A stretch of DNA of 64,000 nucleotides from Pelobium manganitolerans (GTDB lineage: Bacteria; Bacteroidota; Bacteroidia; Sphingobacteriales; Sphingobacteriaceae): assembly GCF_003609575.1 (NCBI RefSeq), contig NZ_MBTA01000029.1, positions 124,001 through 188,000 on the forward strand, given 5' to 3'. A program made the position numbers and the translations under genes. Numbering within the stretch: the first letter of the stretch is position 1; every line of letters begins with the position of its first letter. Shown piece by piece: positions 18,427 to 26,082 of this stretch. The notes under the pieces are model-generated. The model was not told where the DNA came from. It saw only the letters and a list, made by a program, of their open reading frames with translations, and did no database searches.

Positions 18427-20688
18427 TTAGTTATTTCTATAATCTAGGTAAGAGTCTAAAGAATGAATTAAAATCCTATCGCCCAATTTATTGCTGTCGC
18501 TTAAACGAGTGTGAATTTCTCGTGTAGCGGTAGCATCTTTCAAGGTGACGCTTGTTGTAGTGTTATCTTTTACCGTAACCACAACTACATCATCGTTAAA
18601 ATCTTTATACAATGTTTCAAAAGCACCTTTCTTTTTGCCGTCAACTGCGAATGTATTTTTAAGTATATGATACTTTAAAAACCGCGTAACCTGGTCTTTT
18701 TGCAAAGGGTCTGTTGGCGCCGTTGAAGATGGAAGCAGACCTGCGGATACCGCAGCAGTTATGGCATTGTTATCTGGAATTAAAATAGTATAGTTAACAC
18801 CTACAGATACGCCCGTGATTTCTTTTTTATCGATACTGTACATGGCTGCGGAGCCTTTTAAGTATTGCAGAAATTTGTAATATGGATGGGCAGAATTGTT
18901 ATTTACCATCTCATCTAATATGTCGCCGATGGGTCTTTCAGAGTAGGTCATCGGATAATCAGCATAAACTGCGATACCATTTAAAGGTCCCGAGCCATTA
19001 GGCGTACCTATTTCGGTGTTGGTAATATTTGCATAGGTTGGACCTGTTTTTAAGGCGTTGTCTAAGGTTCCTCTTGATATTAGATGACCGTTATCGTAAC
19101 GGATATAATCACCATTCAAAGTTTCTAATATACCGGTTCCAGATAAACTAGGTATAGGGTAAGCCTCTAAAGGAACTATTTGTTGCTGGATTATGCGTCT
19201 CAGCCTGGCTCTGCCACTCACCATAGTAGTTGTACCGGGTTCAGTATAACGTATAGGGTCAGTTGGATAATAGGTGTCGTAACTAAAACCTAAATCAAGT
19301 AATACTTGATCCGGAACCATAATTAGCATATATCTAATGGTAGGGATTTTAAGCGTTAAGTTATATCCTTCCAATTGCAAAGCCTTGCTCATTAAGCTAT
19401 ATTTTGGATCTAACAAAACGTTGCCGTAAACCGTATGGAATACGTCTGCGCGTTGGGATTTGTTAACGCCGTAGAATGCACCGTTACTTAAAAGTTTAGT
19501 TTCAACAATGTTTGAGCTGTTTATTTTCGGAGATTCGCCCAAGATGTTTTTTTGCGTGTTAAACTTCGAAGGCCAAAGTTGCCCATTATAAAGATGTGAG
19601 TTCACGTACTCTACTAATACCTCTTTATTAAGCTTTAGTAAATCTGTTACTTTAGTCCCTGCCGCATAATATTTTAAGAGTACATTATTAGCGTACTCTT
19701 CAACAGCGGTGTTAGTTGGTACTGTAATAGAATTGTTGTTCACTTGCGCATCATTCGGATCTTCCTTATCAAAGTTTTCGTTGTTTAAAGCCAACTTAAT
19801 ATCCGAGTAGCTTTTGGTAAATACACTGTCAGAGTTGCCGGTTAAAACTTTGTACTGGTGACTAACCGCTTCATTATAAGTATAGGTGGCAAAACCATCC
19901 AATATGCTCTTAAATAAAGAATATTCTGCTTTGCCTTTTAAGTATTGATCGATATTTTTTACCGGCAATAAAACCTTGTTCACAACGTGTATTACGCCGT
20001 TTTCTGCGATAATATCGTGTTTAACCGGGTCAATTTCTGCAGGTCCAACATTTAGTCCAGTATAATTGGATTGTGGATAAAACGCATTATAATCTGGCGC
20101 TCCCAAACCACGGGTATCCATATAGCTCTGAAAGAAATAGGTAATATGTTTGTTGTTATTTTCTGACGGAACATAAGCTACGCCCGCGCTGCGGTTTGTA
20201 GAAATATACTTTCTGCTTTTAAAGCCGGGTATAGGAGTGTCTGATGTTTCTACAAAATCGTAATAAACGGTACGTCTTCTAAAAGCAACATCTTCTACAA
20301 AACCCGCTTTGGTAAAATTGTCTTTTAGCTTATCAATTTTCTCGCCATCGTAAATCATTGCAGTCCTTACAATTTGGATAGCCAGAGAATCTGAGATATT
20401 ATTGATGTTTGTGATGTTGTTTTCTGCCATAAAAGCAGTAAAAGCCTCATCGGTAGGCGCAAAAACTGTCCAGGAGCCAGCGGAACCTAGCGTGTTTTTA
20501 TAGCCCGCTTTTTCAATGCAAACCAGAAAGTTTTTGAAATTCCCCATCGAGTCCAATTGCTGATAAATAGGTTTAGCCAGACCGGCAGGTCTAGCATAAA
20601 ACTTATCAAACTCTTCTTTGCGGCAGCCTGCAATCATCACGCACACGAGCAACGCAAGCATACCGCTAGCCTTAAAAATTTTTAGCAT
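18427..20688 (-). CDS. Multi-FAS1 (fasciclin) lipoprotein, first gene of the SusCD operon
   Basis: A 753-residue lipoprotein with lipobox MIAGC (Cys22). Three or four FAS1-type units can be seen: about 38-245 (FKNFLVCIEKAGYKNTL, TVFAPTDEAFTAFM, ENGVIHVVNKVLLP), a divergent one about 255-425 (YSLFKSILDGFATYTY), a poorly defined middle section, and about 635-750 (YYKFLQYLKG, YTILIPDNNAITAAV, VTRFLKYHIL). FAS1 domains usually mediate adhesion or ligand binding. As the first gene, it should be the most abundant product of the operon. A lead position for a FAS1 protein ahead of SusC/SusD is unusual; a glycan-capturing or complex-scaffolding role is inferred. It lacks the C-terminal beta-sandwich of the two other FAS1 genes. 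Confidence 0.85.
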   Translation of the reverse strand: MLKIFKASGMLALLVCVMIAGCRKEEFDKFYARPAGLAKPIYQQLDSMGNFKNFLVCIEKAGYKNTLGSAGSWTVFAPTDEAFTAFMAENNITNINNISDSLAIQIVRTAMIYDGEKIDKLKDNFTKAGFVEDVAFRRRTVYYDFVETSDTPIPGFKSRKYISTNRSAGVAYVPSENNNKHITYFFQSYMDTRGLGAPDYNAFYPQSNYTGLNVGPAEIDPVKHDIIAENGVIHVVNKVLLPVKNIDQYLKGKAEYSLFKSILDGFATYTYNEAVSHQYKVLTGNSDSVFTKSYSDIKLALNNENFDKEDPNDAQVNNNSITVPTNTAVEEYANNVLLKYYAAGTKVTDLLKLNKEVLVEYVNSHLYNGQLWPSKFNTQKNILGESPKINSSNIVETKLLSNGAFYGVNKSQRADVFHTVYGNVLLDPKYSLMSKALQLEGYNLTLKIPTIRYMLIMVPDQVLLDLGFSYDTYYPTDPIRYTEPGTTTMVSGRARLRRIIQQQIVPLEAYPIPSLSGTGILETLNGDYIRYDNGHLISRGTLDNALKTGPTYANITNTEIGTPNGSGPLNGIAVYADYPMTYSERPIGDILDEMVNNNSAHPYYKFLQYLKGSAAMYSIDKKEITGVSVGVNYTILIPDNNAITAAVSAGLLPSSTAPTDPLQKDQVTRFLKYHILKNTFAVDGKKKGAFETLYKDFNDDVVVVTVKDNTTTSVTLKDATATREIHTRLSDSNKLGDRILIHSLDSYLDYRNN

Positions 20689-20890
20689 AATTTTTTGTTA
20701 GGTTTTAATTAAGTAATAAGTGCTAACTATGCTTAAAAAAGAGGAAAACTCTTTGAATAAACATATACGCAGTTTGGTTTTAATTGGCCGTCTTTTATTC
20801 TATAAAGACTGTGTTCAAGTAGTGGTTTATCTCCATAGTACTATTGGTTTAGCATAGCGTTATTAGTGTCGGGTTTACAGTTAATTGGTT
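20689..20890 (-). promoter_or_regulatory. Long 5' leader of the FAS1/SusCD operon with hairpin and U-run
   Basis: The -7 box at 20898-20905 predicts a leader of about 200 bases, longer than for the other motif-bearing genes here. Near its end, 20735-20754 gives on the minus strand a 6-bp stem (AAAGAG, loop TTTTC, CTCTTT) running into a six-U tract, which looks like a small intrinsic terminator. A second imperfect hairpin (GTCTTTAT with ATAAAAGAC) lies upstream near 20796-20815. Attenuation or RNA-binding control is possible, but the stem is short. Confidence 0.4.
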
Positions 20891-20897
20891 ATTTATA

Positions 20898-20942
20898 CTA
20901 AGATAAGATATCATAAAATGCTTGGCAACCTGTGGTGTCCTG
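20898..20942 (-). promoter_or_regulatory. Shared activator motif and promoter of the FAS1/SusCD operon
   Basis: Read on the minus strand: CAGGACACCA directly followed by CAGGTTGCCA (20942-20923), a 10-bp-period direct repeat, then TATCTTAG (20905-20898) as -7 box. The TTG in the second half-site lies 20 bases before the -7 box, so it doubles as the -33 element. The repeat is identical over 20 bases to the one upstream of the SusC at 29301. The first codon of the operon is about 210 bases downstream. Confidence 0.85.
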
Positions 20943-20975
20943 TATGAGCGTCTTTTTTTTGATAAAAATTAGCCT

Positions 20976-22292
20976 TTAATTTCCATCTGGTTTCAAAAAA
21001 TCGGCTCTAGGACTCGCTAGCCACGTCCAGCTGTCTAAACTGTCGGGTTTTGCGGGGTCAAAAAATATTTTATTTTTTAAAAATTTATTAAGAGGCAGTT
21101 GCTGCCGTTCTATTTCTGATGCAACTATTTTAGAAATTTCGTAGGCGCCGTAGGGGCTAAAATGGGTATTGTCTGCCAGTGCAGTTGTTTGCCCTGGAAA
21201 GCTATTTGCCGGGTAATGTACAAATGCTTTCTTTGAGCCCTCTACACCTAAAGCTTTATAAAATTTCTTGGTGTAAACATTTAGGTCTATCAATGGCACT
21301 TCCAATTCTTTCGCAACTTTGCGAGCGGCATCTGGGTAATCACCTAAGGTGAATAATAGTTCGCCGTTATCATCAAAAGCACGCCGACTGGTGGAGGTTA
21401 AGATTACCGGATAGCCACCTTTTTCCCTAAATTTCTGTACAAAAAGCTTTAGCCGTTCTGTATACGATTTGTAGGCTCCATCATTTGGGCCTTTCTCTTT
21501 TTGGTCGTTATGGCCAAATTCAATAAATAAATAATCGCCCGGCTTTGCAACAGACAAAATTTTGTTCAATCGGCGCGAGCCTAAGAAGCTGCCCAAGGTT
21601 AGGCCCGATTCGGCATGGTTTGCAATGGCTACTCCCGGTTTAAAGAAAACCGGAATCATTTGGCCCCATGATGCCCAGGGTTCTTCATCTTGGTTAACTA
21701 CCGTTGAATTGCCTGCTAAAAATACAGTTACCTGATCTTCGGCAGGCGCTATGGTTAGCGCATACAAAATGGTGTTCCCATCAAACTCTAAGGTTAGTTT
21801 ATCGTCCCAATCCAACTTGTTGTACTCGCGCGGTTTTAGCGCTACGCTCTCTTGGTCGTTAATTTTGCGGTCTTTGATATTAACAATAAAAGTCTCCTTT
21901 TTAAACTGCCCCGGCTTTGTTGCGCAATTTTGTAACATTAACCTACGCGATTCTGCTTTAACCGTAGTGTTTGAGGCGTCGGTTCTGCTGCCTAAGTAAG
22001 CCGTAACTTTGTAATTGCCCTCGGGCAACTTTACCGAAAAATAAAAAGGGGCATTGCTACTTACGGCGTCCTGCTTTAAGGCCTTACCTCTGCCAGAATT
22101 AACAAACTGCGGGAGCGTGCCGAAATCAAAGCCATAAGTTTGTTTATCGCTGTAAATTGTTTGTGGAGAAATCGGTAGCCAGTTCTTTTTTGTTTTACCG
22201 GCACCGAAGTCAAAAGCATAGCTTGGCTTTGTTTGGGCACCGAGGGTGTTGCTTAGCCATAATAAGGGAAATAATAGAAAAGCTTTGGTCAT
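20976..22292 (-). CDS. CE12-type rhamnogalacturonan acetylesterase (SGNH hydrolase)
   Basis: A secreted deacetylase expected to remove acetyl groups from galacturonic acid in rhamnogalacturonan-I. A signal peptide (1-19, ending LGA) is followed by an N-terminal beta-sandwich with FDFGAG and YGFDFG (about 22-185) and the SGNH catalytic domain. Catalytic blocks are clear: GNS with nucleophile Ser196, Gly in ESGLTLGSF, GHND with Asn262, and DNTH with Asp374 and His377. At 438 residues with the N-terminal sandwich it matches the two-domain bacterial form. It has its own copy of the shared promoter motif (22338-22382), so it is probably co-regulated with the neighbouring transport operon. No clear terminator follows, so read-through into the next operon is possible. 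Confidence 0.9.
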   Translation of the reverse strand: MTKAFLLFPLLWLSNTLGAQTKPSYAFDFGAGKTKKNWLPISPQTIYSDKQTYGFDFGTLPQFVNSGRGKALKQDAVSSNAPFYFSVKLPEGNYKVTAYLGSRTDASNTTVKAESRRLMLQNCATKPGQFKKETFIVNIKDRKINDQESVALKPREYNKLDWDDKLTLEFDGNTILYALTIAPAEDQVTVFLAGNSTVVNQDEEPWASWGQMIPVFFKPGVAIANHAESGLTLGSFLGSRRLNKILSVAKPGDYLFIEFGHNDQKEKGPNDGAYKSYTERLKLFVQKFREKGGYPVILTSTSRRAFDDNGELLFTLGDYPDAARKVAKELEVPLIDLNVYTKKFYKALGVEGSKKAFVHYPANSFPGQTTALADNTHFSPYGAYEISKIVASEIERQQLPLNKFLKNKIFFDPAKPDSLDSWTWLASPRADFLKPDGN

Positions 22293-22337
22293 GTTGTATT
22301 GGTTATTGCTGATAAAACTGCACAGTCACAGTCTGGG

Positions 22338-22382
22338 CTAATGTAAATTTTTTGTCTCGCTTGAGCATCCTGAGCCGTCCTG
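22338..22382 (-). promoter_or_regulatory. Shared activator motif and promoter of the acetylesterase
   Basis: On the minus strand: CAGGACGGCT then CAGGATGCTC (22382-22363), followed by TACATTAG (22345-22338). The half-site spacing (10) and the distance from the second CAGG to the -7 box (27) are identical to the other four sites, although the bases between have diverged. It lies about 45 bases upstream of the start codon. Confidence 0.75.
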
Positions 22383-22390
22383 TGGGAGGC

Positions 22391-22418
22391 TGTGAGTACT
22401 GAGAAGCGAATAGTGAAT
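22391..22418. repeat. Short heptad repeat (four units)
   Basis: TGTGAGT, ACTGAGA, AGCGAAT, AGTGAAT follow one another with a 7-base period and a shared GAG/GAA core. It resembles the arrays at 5142, 25891, 59963 and 63167 and is the shortest and weakest of them. Confidence 0.5.
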
Positions 22419-22457
22419 TGGCCGTAGGTGACATTTAATTGCCTATATAATTTATAG

Positions 22458-22490
22458 AAAGAGCCGAGTTATTTGGTAGCTCGGCTCTTT
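22458..22490. terminator. Hairpin terminator after the rhamnogalacturonan lyase, possibly bidirectional
   Basis: An 11-bp perfect stem (AAAGAGCCGAG with CTCGGCTCTTT) closes an 11-base loop. The only transcribed gene ending here is the minus-strand lyase (stop at 22512). The longer T-run (22488-22495) is on the plus strand; on the minus strand the stem ends in TTTC. Confidence 0.65.
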
Positions 22491-22511
22491 TTTTTAGATT
22501 TTTTTATTTTG

Positions 22512-25500
22512 TTACAACACTATCTTCTTTATAAAATTCTCGTAAGCTCCCTCTAATCGCACTAAATATATCCCTTTTGAAAAATTGCTTCCGTTGATGG
22601 ATATACTATTTGAATTTACCTGTTGATCCCATAAAAGTTTGCCGTTCACATCTATTAAAGCAATCTTTTTAGCGTTCGCCAAATCCTTAATTTGGATGTT
22701 GATATTACCTTCGCGCGAAACAGAAACCTCAAAAACATTGTCCGGATTAACGCCCATATAAACAGATTTAGGTTCAAACACAGTTTCTTTACCATCAAAA
22801 TCTCTTTGTATTAAACGGTAATAGTTAATACCTGCAAAAGGCTGCTTGTCATTATAACTGTATGAAGAAGGTTTATTTAGGGCCGGTATCTCTGCAATTT
22901 TTACAAAGTTTGCGTTTTCGTCTGCCCGCTCTACAATGTATTTATCTGCATTTTCTTCATGAGCAGTTGCCCAACTGATGTTTATATAATTACCATCTTT
23001 TTTTGCCGAAAACTTACTTAAAGTAACTGGCAAAAGCATAGAGTTATCGCCGCTTAGGCTAATGTAATCGTACATCACGTGCGATACGTTTCCATTGCCT
23101 GAAGGCATAACAAACGTGATGGTGTTTGCGCCTGCTTTTAGTTTGTTTCTGGCAATAGAGAAAATTTTATAGCTATACTTTCCGTGGTTTGCTTGGCGTA
23201 TATAGGTATTGGACTCTACACCTTCTGGATAGCCAGCAAACGTTGGACTTCCGCTGCGGTCCCTGTTATTCACATATATCCAGTATTGTGCTTTAGCGTT
23301 TGACGCAAAGCCTACGTTCAAATCTACTGCTCCTCCTGAGTTCGGGTTGAAATTAGCAGGCAAATTAAAATTAAAATGCCATACCCATGGCGTAAAGTCT
23401 GTAGCTGCATCATCTAAAGGGTAACGCGCATGTACGTAAGGTAAAATATCACTCCAATTTTTGGCGGCAACATTATACTCAATGGTGGGGCTAAACAACG
23501 AGCGGAACTTTTCATGAATAAAACCTTGGCTATAGGCTAAATCACCCAATTTATATTCTGCGGTGCTTCTGTCTGCAACGCCAACTTCCCATAAAAGGGT
23601 TTTAGTGCGCAGTAAATTCCAATCTAGGTTGCCAAGGTTGTTATCTGTACCTGCCGTGACATTTACCCCTGTCATCTTAAACTCTTCTAACACTCCGTTG
23701 CTATATGCGTATAAAGTGTAGGTTCCTGGCCTTGCAGAAATATCGAAATTACCATTTGCATCAGTTTTAACCCAATATTGGTAGTTTTTAGCCTCCATCT
23801 CCCAGCCCTTTGTGTTTCCGGGCGAAAGATTTGTTAAACCTACCCAAGCATTTGCGCCGGTTGCGCTTGGCTTATAACCGTCGGTAATCGTCAATTTCCC
23901 TTTAACATGGCCACGCGCATTGGCCAAGGGATATTCTGGTGTATTTGTTAACCAGCTATATGGCCACTGTGCTTTCTCTATTACCGCTCTTTCTTTTGCT
24001 TTTATCCAGTTTGCTTCGGCAGTGGTTTCTGTAGGCGCGTATAGTAAATACGGACCATAAATTTTAGACCATTCTTCGCCGGCAGCAATTGAGTATCCGG
24101 CATCTCCATAATGCACACCGTTCATACAAACATGTATAATACCCGCCGCCGCATTTAAATCGTTATGTGTTGGCCCACCGTTAAAATACTCATGGCTACC
24201 TAACACAGCAAACAAGCCAACTTTGTTGATATCACTAGCGAAACCGTAAGCCGGAATGTCCATCAAATTTTCCGTGTACTCGTATTTCCCGTCATATTTG
24301 CCCGCCTTAACCCCGCTAGTGTACTTTATAATTTCTGCAATGGCGGTAGGTTGCCAGGTGTCCGTTAAACTTGGCATCTCCCATTTCTTCTGTTCTGTAA
24401 CAAAAATCTTTTCTGTGGTAAATTTTGACCCATCGTTTGCAATCCAAAAAACTTGTCGCCAAGAACCAATATCCGTTTGCGGGTAAGATGCCGGATGGCT
24501 TAAAATGTTGTAAGTATATAATGCGTTATCATCTTTTTTCAAAACATAATGGATGTCTACATCTAAAGGTATCCCTGTGCCACTGTATGTTTTTTTGAAA
24601 GAAATATCAATATAATCTTCATTTACCTCTTTAATAGAGAAAAGCGTGTTTGCGATAACTTCAAAACCCCCAGCGTCGTCAGAACCATAAGTAAAATCGT
24701 GGTATGCACCTACACGGTTTGCATTGCCGGCATTAGTTTGAGCCAAAAGCTCTGTCCCGTTTACCACAAATGACTTCAGTTTTGAAGTTGTTTCTTCAAT
24801 TTTTGCCGTAACTACCCCGTTTGTTAAAACGATGAATGCACCTTCTTTACGTACCCACTGCATACTGCTGCCAGAAACAATATTTGTTTTGTCTGAAGCG
24901 GCATCATAAGTAACAGTAATAGCTTTCCCTTCAGAACTGCTTATCTTTCCGCCCGTTACCAAAGCTTCCATTGCTGTTTTTTGATTTCCGGCTAATGTTA
25001 TGGTGGCTAAACCGGCTAATTTGATACTTCCGTTCAGCGTTAAGCCAACTGCATCTATGGTCGCCGTAGACGTTAGGTTAATGGTTGTGTTAGCCCCTAC
25101 AATTAAATTACGCGCCGAAGCAAGTCTTCCGGCCTGTTTCACGTTGATGGTTGCAGTGGACGTGCCACTGTTTCCTAAGCTTAGGTCATTATTATTTTCT
25201 GTACTAATTGTACTACTGATCAGGTTTGCCGTTAAGTTACCCGTTCCATTGGCCAAGTTTAACGCATATTTGGTGTTTAGGCTGGAACCCGTCATATTTA
25301 ATACAGCATTGCCATTGGTAAATAAGCTGGTTGCAGCTGCCTTCCGAATATTTAGTGAGCCATTACTCAAAATTAAATTACCATTTACGGTAGCATAATT
25401 GGTATAAATGGTATAAGAGTAAATTTTAAAAAGCGCACCTGCATCAACCGTTATTTGCTCGGCTTGTACAGTACCGCTTTTTCCGAAAACATTTTCTGTA

Positions 25501-25712
25501 TACGCCGGATAATTTGCTGTTCCGTTGGGGATAACATAATTGCGCCAGGCGGTTTTAAGATCAGTTGCCGATGGTAAGCCATCCCAGTTAGCGGAGTTAA
25601 AAAATACAGTATCCTGCACACCCGTCCACGTGTAGGTTTGGGAAATGGCATTATTGTTAAACAGCAAAATGATGCACATTAATGCCCCTAAAAAAGATAA
25701 AGGTTTCTTCAT
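22512..25712 (-). CDS. PL4-type rhamnogalacturonan endolyase with type IX secretion sorting tail
   Basis: A 1066-residue secreted lyase for the rhamnose-galacturonate backbone. A signal peptide (1-24) is followed by about 60-270, a repetitive strand-turn region rich in Asn, Gly, Thr and Leu that looks like a beta-helix. Next comes the PL4 catalytic beta-sandwich (about 275-600; YHDFTYGSDDAGGFEV, GSHEYFNGGPTHNDL, MNGVHYGD). A fibronectin-III-like domain II follows (GHVKGKLTITDGYKPSATGA, about 640-720). The jelly-roll domain III comes next (LWEVGVADRSTAEYKLGD, FNFNLPANFNPN, about 728-890). The last 75 residues form a type A type IX sorting domain (SREGNINIQIKDL, ISINGSNFSKGIYLVRLEG, IKKIVL). 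It is the only type IX-tagged enzyme found here. It has its own shared promoter motif at 25822-25866. Confidence 0.88.
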   Translation of the reverse strand: MKKPLSFLGALMCIILLFNNNAISQTYTWTGVQDTVFFNSANWDGLPSATDLKTAWRNYVIPNGTANYPAYTENVFGKSGTVQAEQITVDAGALFKIYSYTIYTNYATVNGNLILSNGSLNIRKAAATSLFTNGNAVLNMTGSSLNTKYALNLANGTGNLTANLISSTISTENNNDLSLGNSGTSTATINVKQAGRLASARNLIVGANTTINLTSTATIDAVGLTLNGSIKLAGLATITLAGNQKTAMEALVTGGKISSSEGKAITVTYDAASDKTNIVSGSSMQWVRKEGAFIVLTNGVVTAKIEETTSKLKSFVVNGTELLAQTNAGNANRVGAYHDFTYGSDDAGGFEVIANTLFSIKEVNEDYIDISFKKTYSGTGIPLDVDIHYVLKKDDNALYTYNILSHPASYPQTDIGSWRQVFWIANDGSKFTTEKIFVTEQKKWEMPSLTDTWQPTAIAEIIKYTSGVKAGKYDGKYEYTENLMDIPAYGFASDINKVGLFAVLGSHEYFNGGPTHNDLNAAAGIIHVCMNGVHYGDAGYSIAAGEEWSKIYGPYLLYAPTETTAEANWIKAKERAVIEKAQWPYSWLTNTPEYPLANARGHVKGKLTITDGYKPSATGANAWVGLTNLSPGNTKGWEMEAKNYQYWVKTDANGNFDISARPGTYTLYAYSNGVLEEFKMTGVNVTAGTDNNLGNLDWNLLRTKTLLWEVGVADRSTAEYKLGDLAYSQGFIHEKFRSLFSPTIEYNVAAKNWSDILPYVHARYPLDDAATDFTPWVWHFNFNLPANFNPNSGGAVDLNVGFASNAKAQYWIYVNNRDRSGSPTFAGYPEGVESNTYIRQANHGKYSYKIFSIARNKLKAGANTITFVMPSGNGNVSHVMYDYISLSGDNSMLLPVTLSKFSAKKDGNYINISWATAHEENADKYIVERADENANFVKIAEIPALNKPSSYSYNDKQPFAGINYYRLIQRDFDGKETVFEPKSVYMGVNPDNVFEVSVSREGNINIQIKDLANAKKIALIDVNGKLLWDQQVNSNSISINGSNFSKGIYLVRLEGAYENFIKKIVL

Positions 25713-25821
25713 ATTTGGTTTCTATTGGCCCACATAAAAGCACAGGACTTTACTACTGTGCAACGATGTGAAACTGAGTAAAAGATAAATTGGTTATCGT
25801 GTCTTTTAGACAATTAAAAGG

Positions 25822-25866
25822 CTAATATAAAATAGGCAAACGGCAATGGCAACCTGTGCTGTCCTG
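25822..25866 (-). promoter_or_regulatory. Shared activator motif and promoter of the rhamnogalacturonan lyase
   Basis: On the minus strand: CAGGACAGCA then CAGGTTGCCA (25866-25847), followed by TATATTAG (25829-25822). It differs from the sites at 20923 and 29206 by a single base within the 20-base direct repeat. The start codon is about 110 bases downstream. Confidence 0.85.
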
Positions 25867-25890
25867 CAAAAGAAGGCTGACGCCTAAAAT

Positions 25891-25925
25891 AATAGGTATG
25901 AGGTATTAGGTATTCGGTCTCAGGA
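25891..25925. repeat. Heptad repeat (five units)
   Basis: AATAGGT, ATGAGGT, ATTAGGT, ATTCGGT, CTCAGGA follow with a strict 7-base period and an AGGT/GGT core. It is located 25 bases upstream of the lyase promoter motif. The remainder of this spacer (25926-26082) shows nothing I can name. Confidence 0.7.
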
Positions 25926-26082
25926 GACTTTAAGTCGTTTATTTTTTTATTGCCCCGTATGAACTTTAGCTTACGCCCATTCTTTTTCAGATGCCCCCTA
26001 TTTAATACCAATCCGCTTTGTTATATGCGTAAGTTAAAATCTAGGAAATAGGTTAAACTACTCCATATCGATTTGCAAGTTT

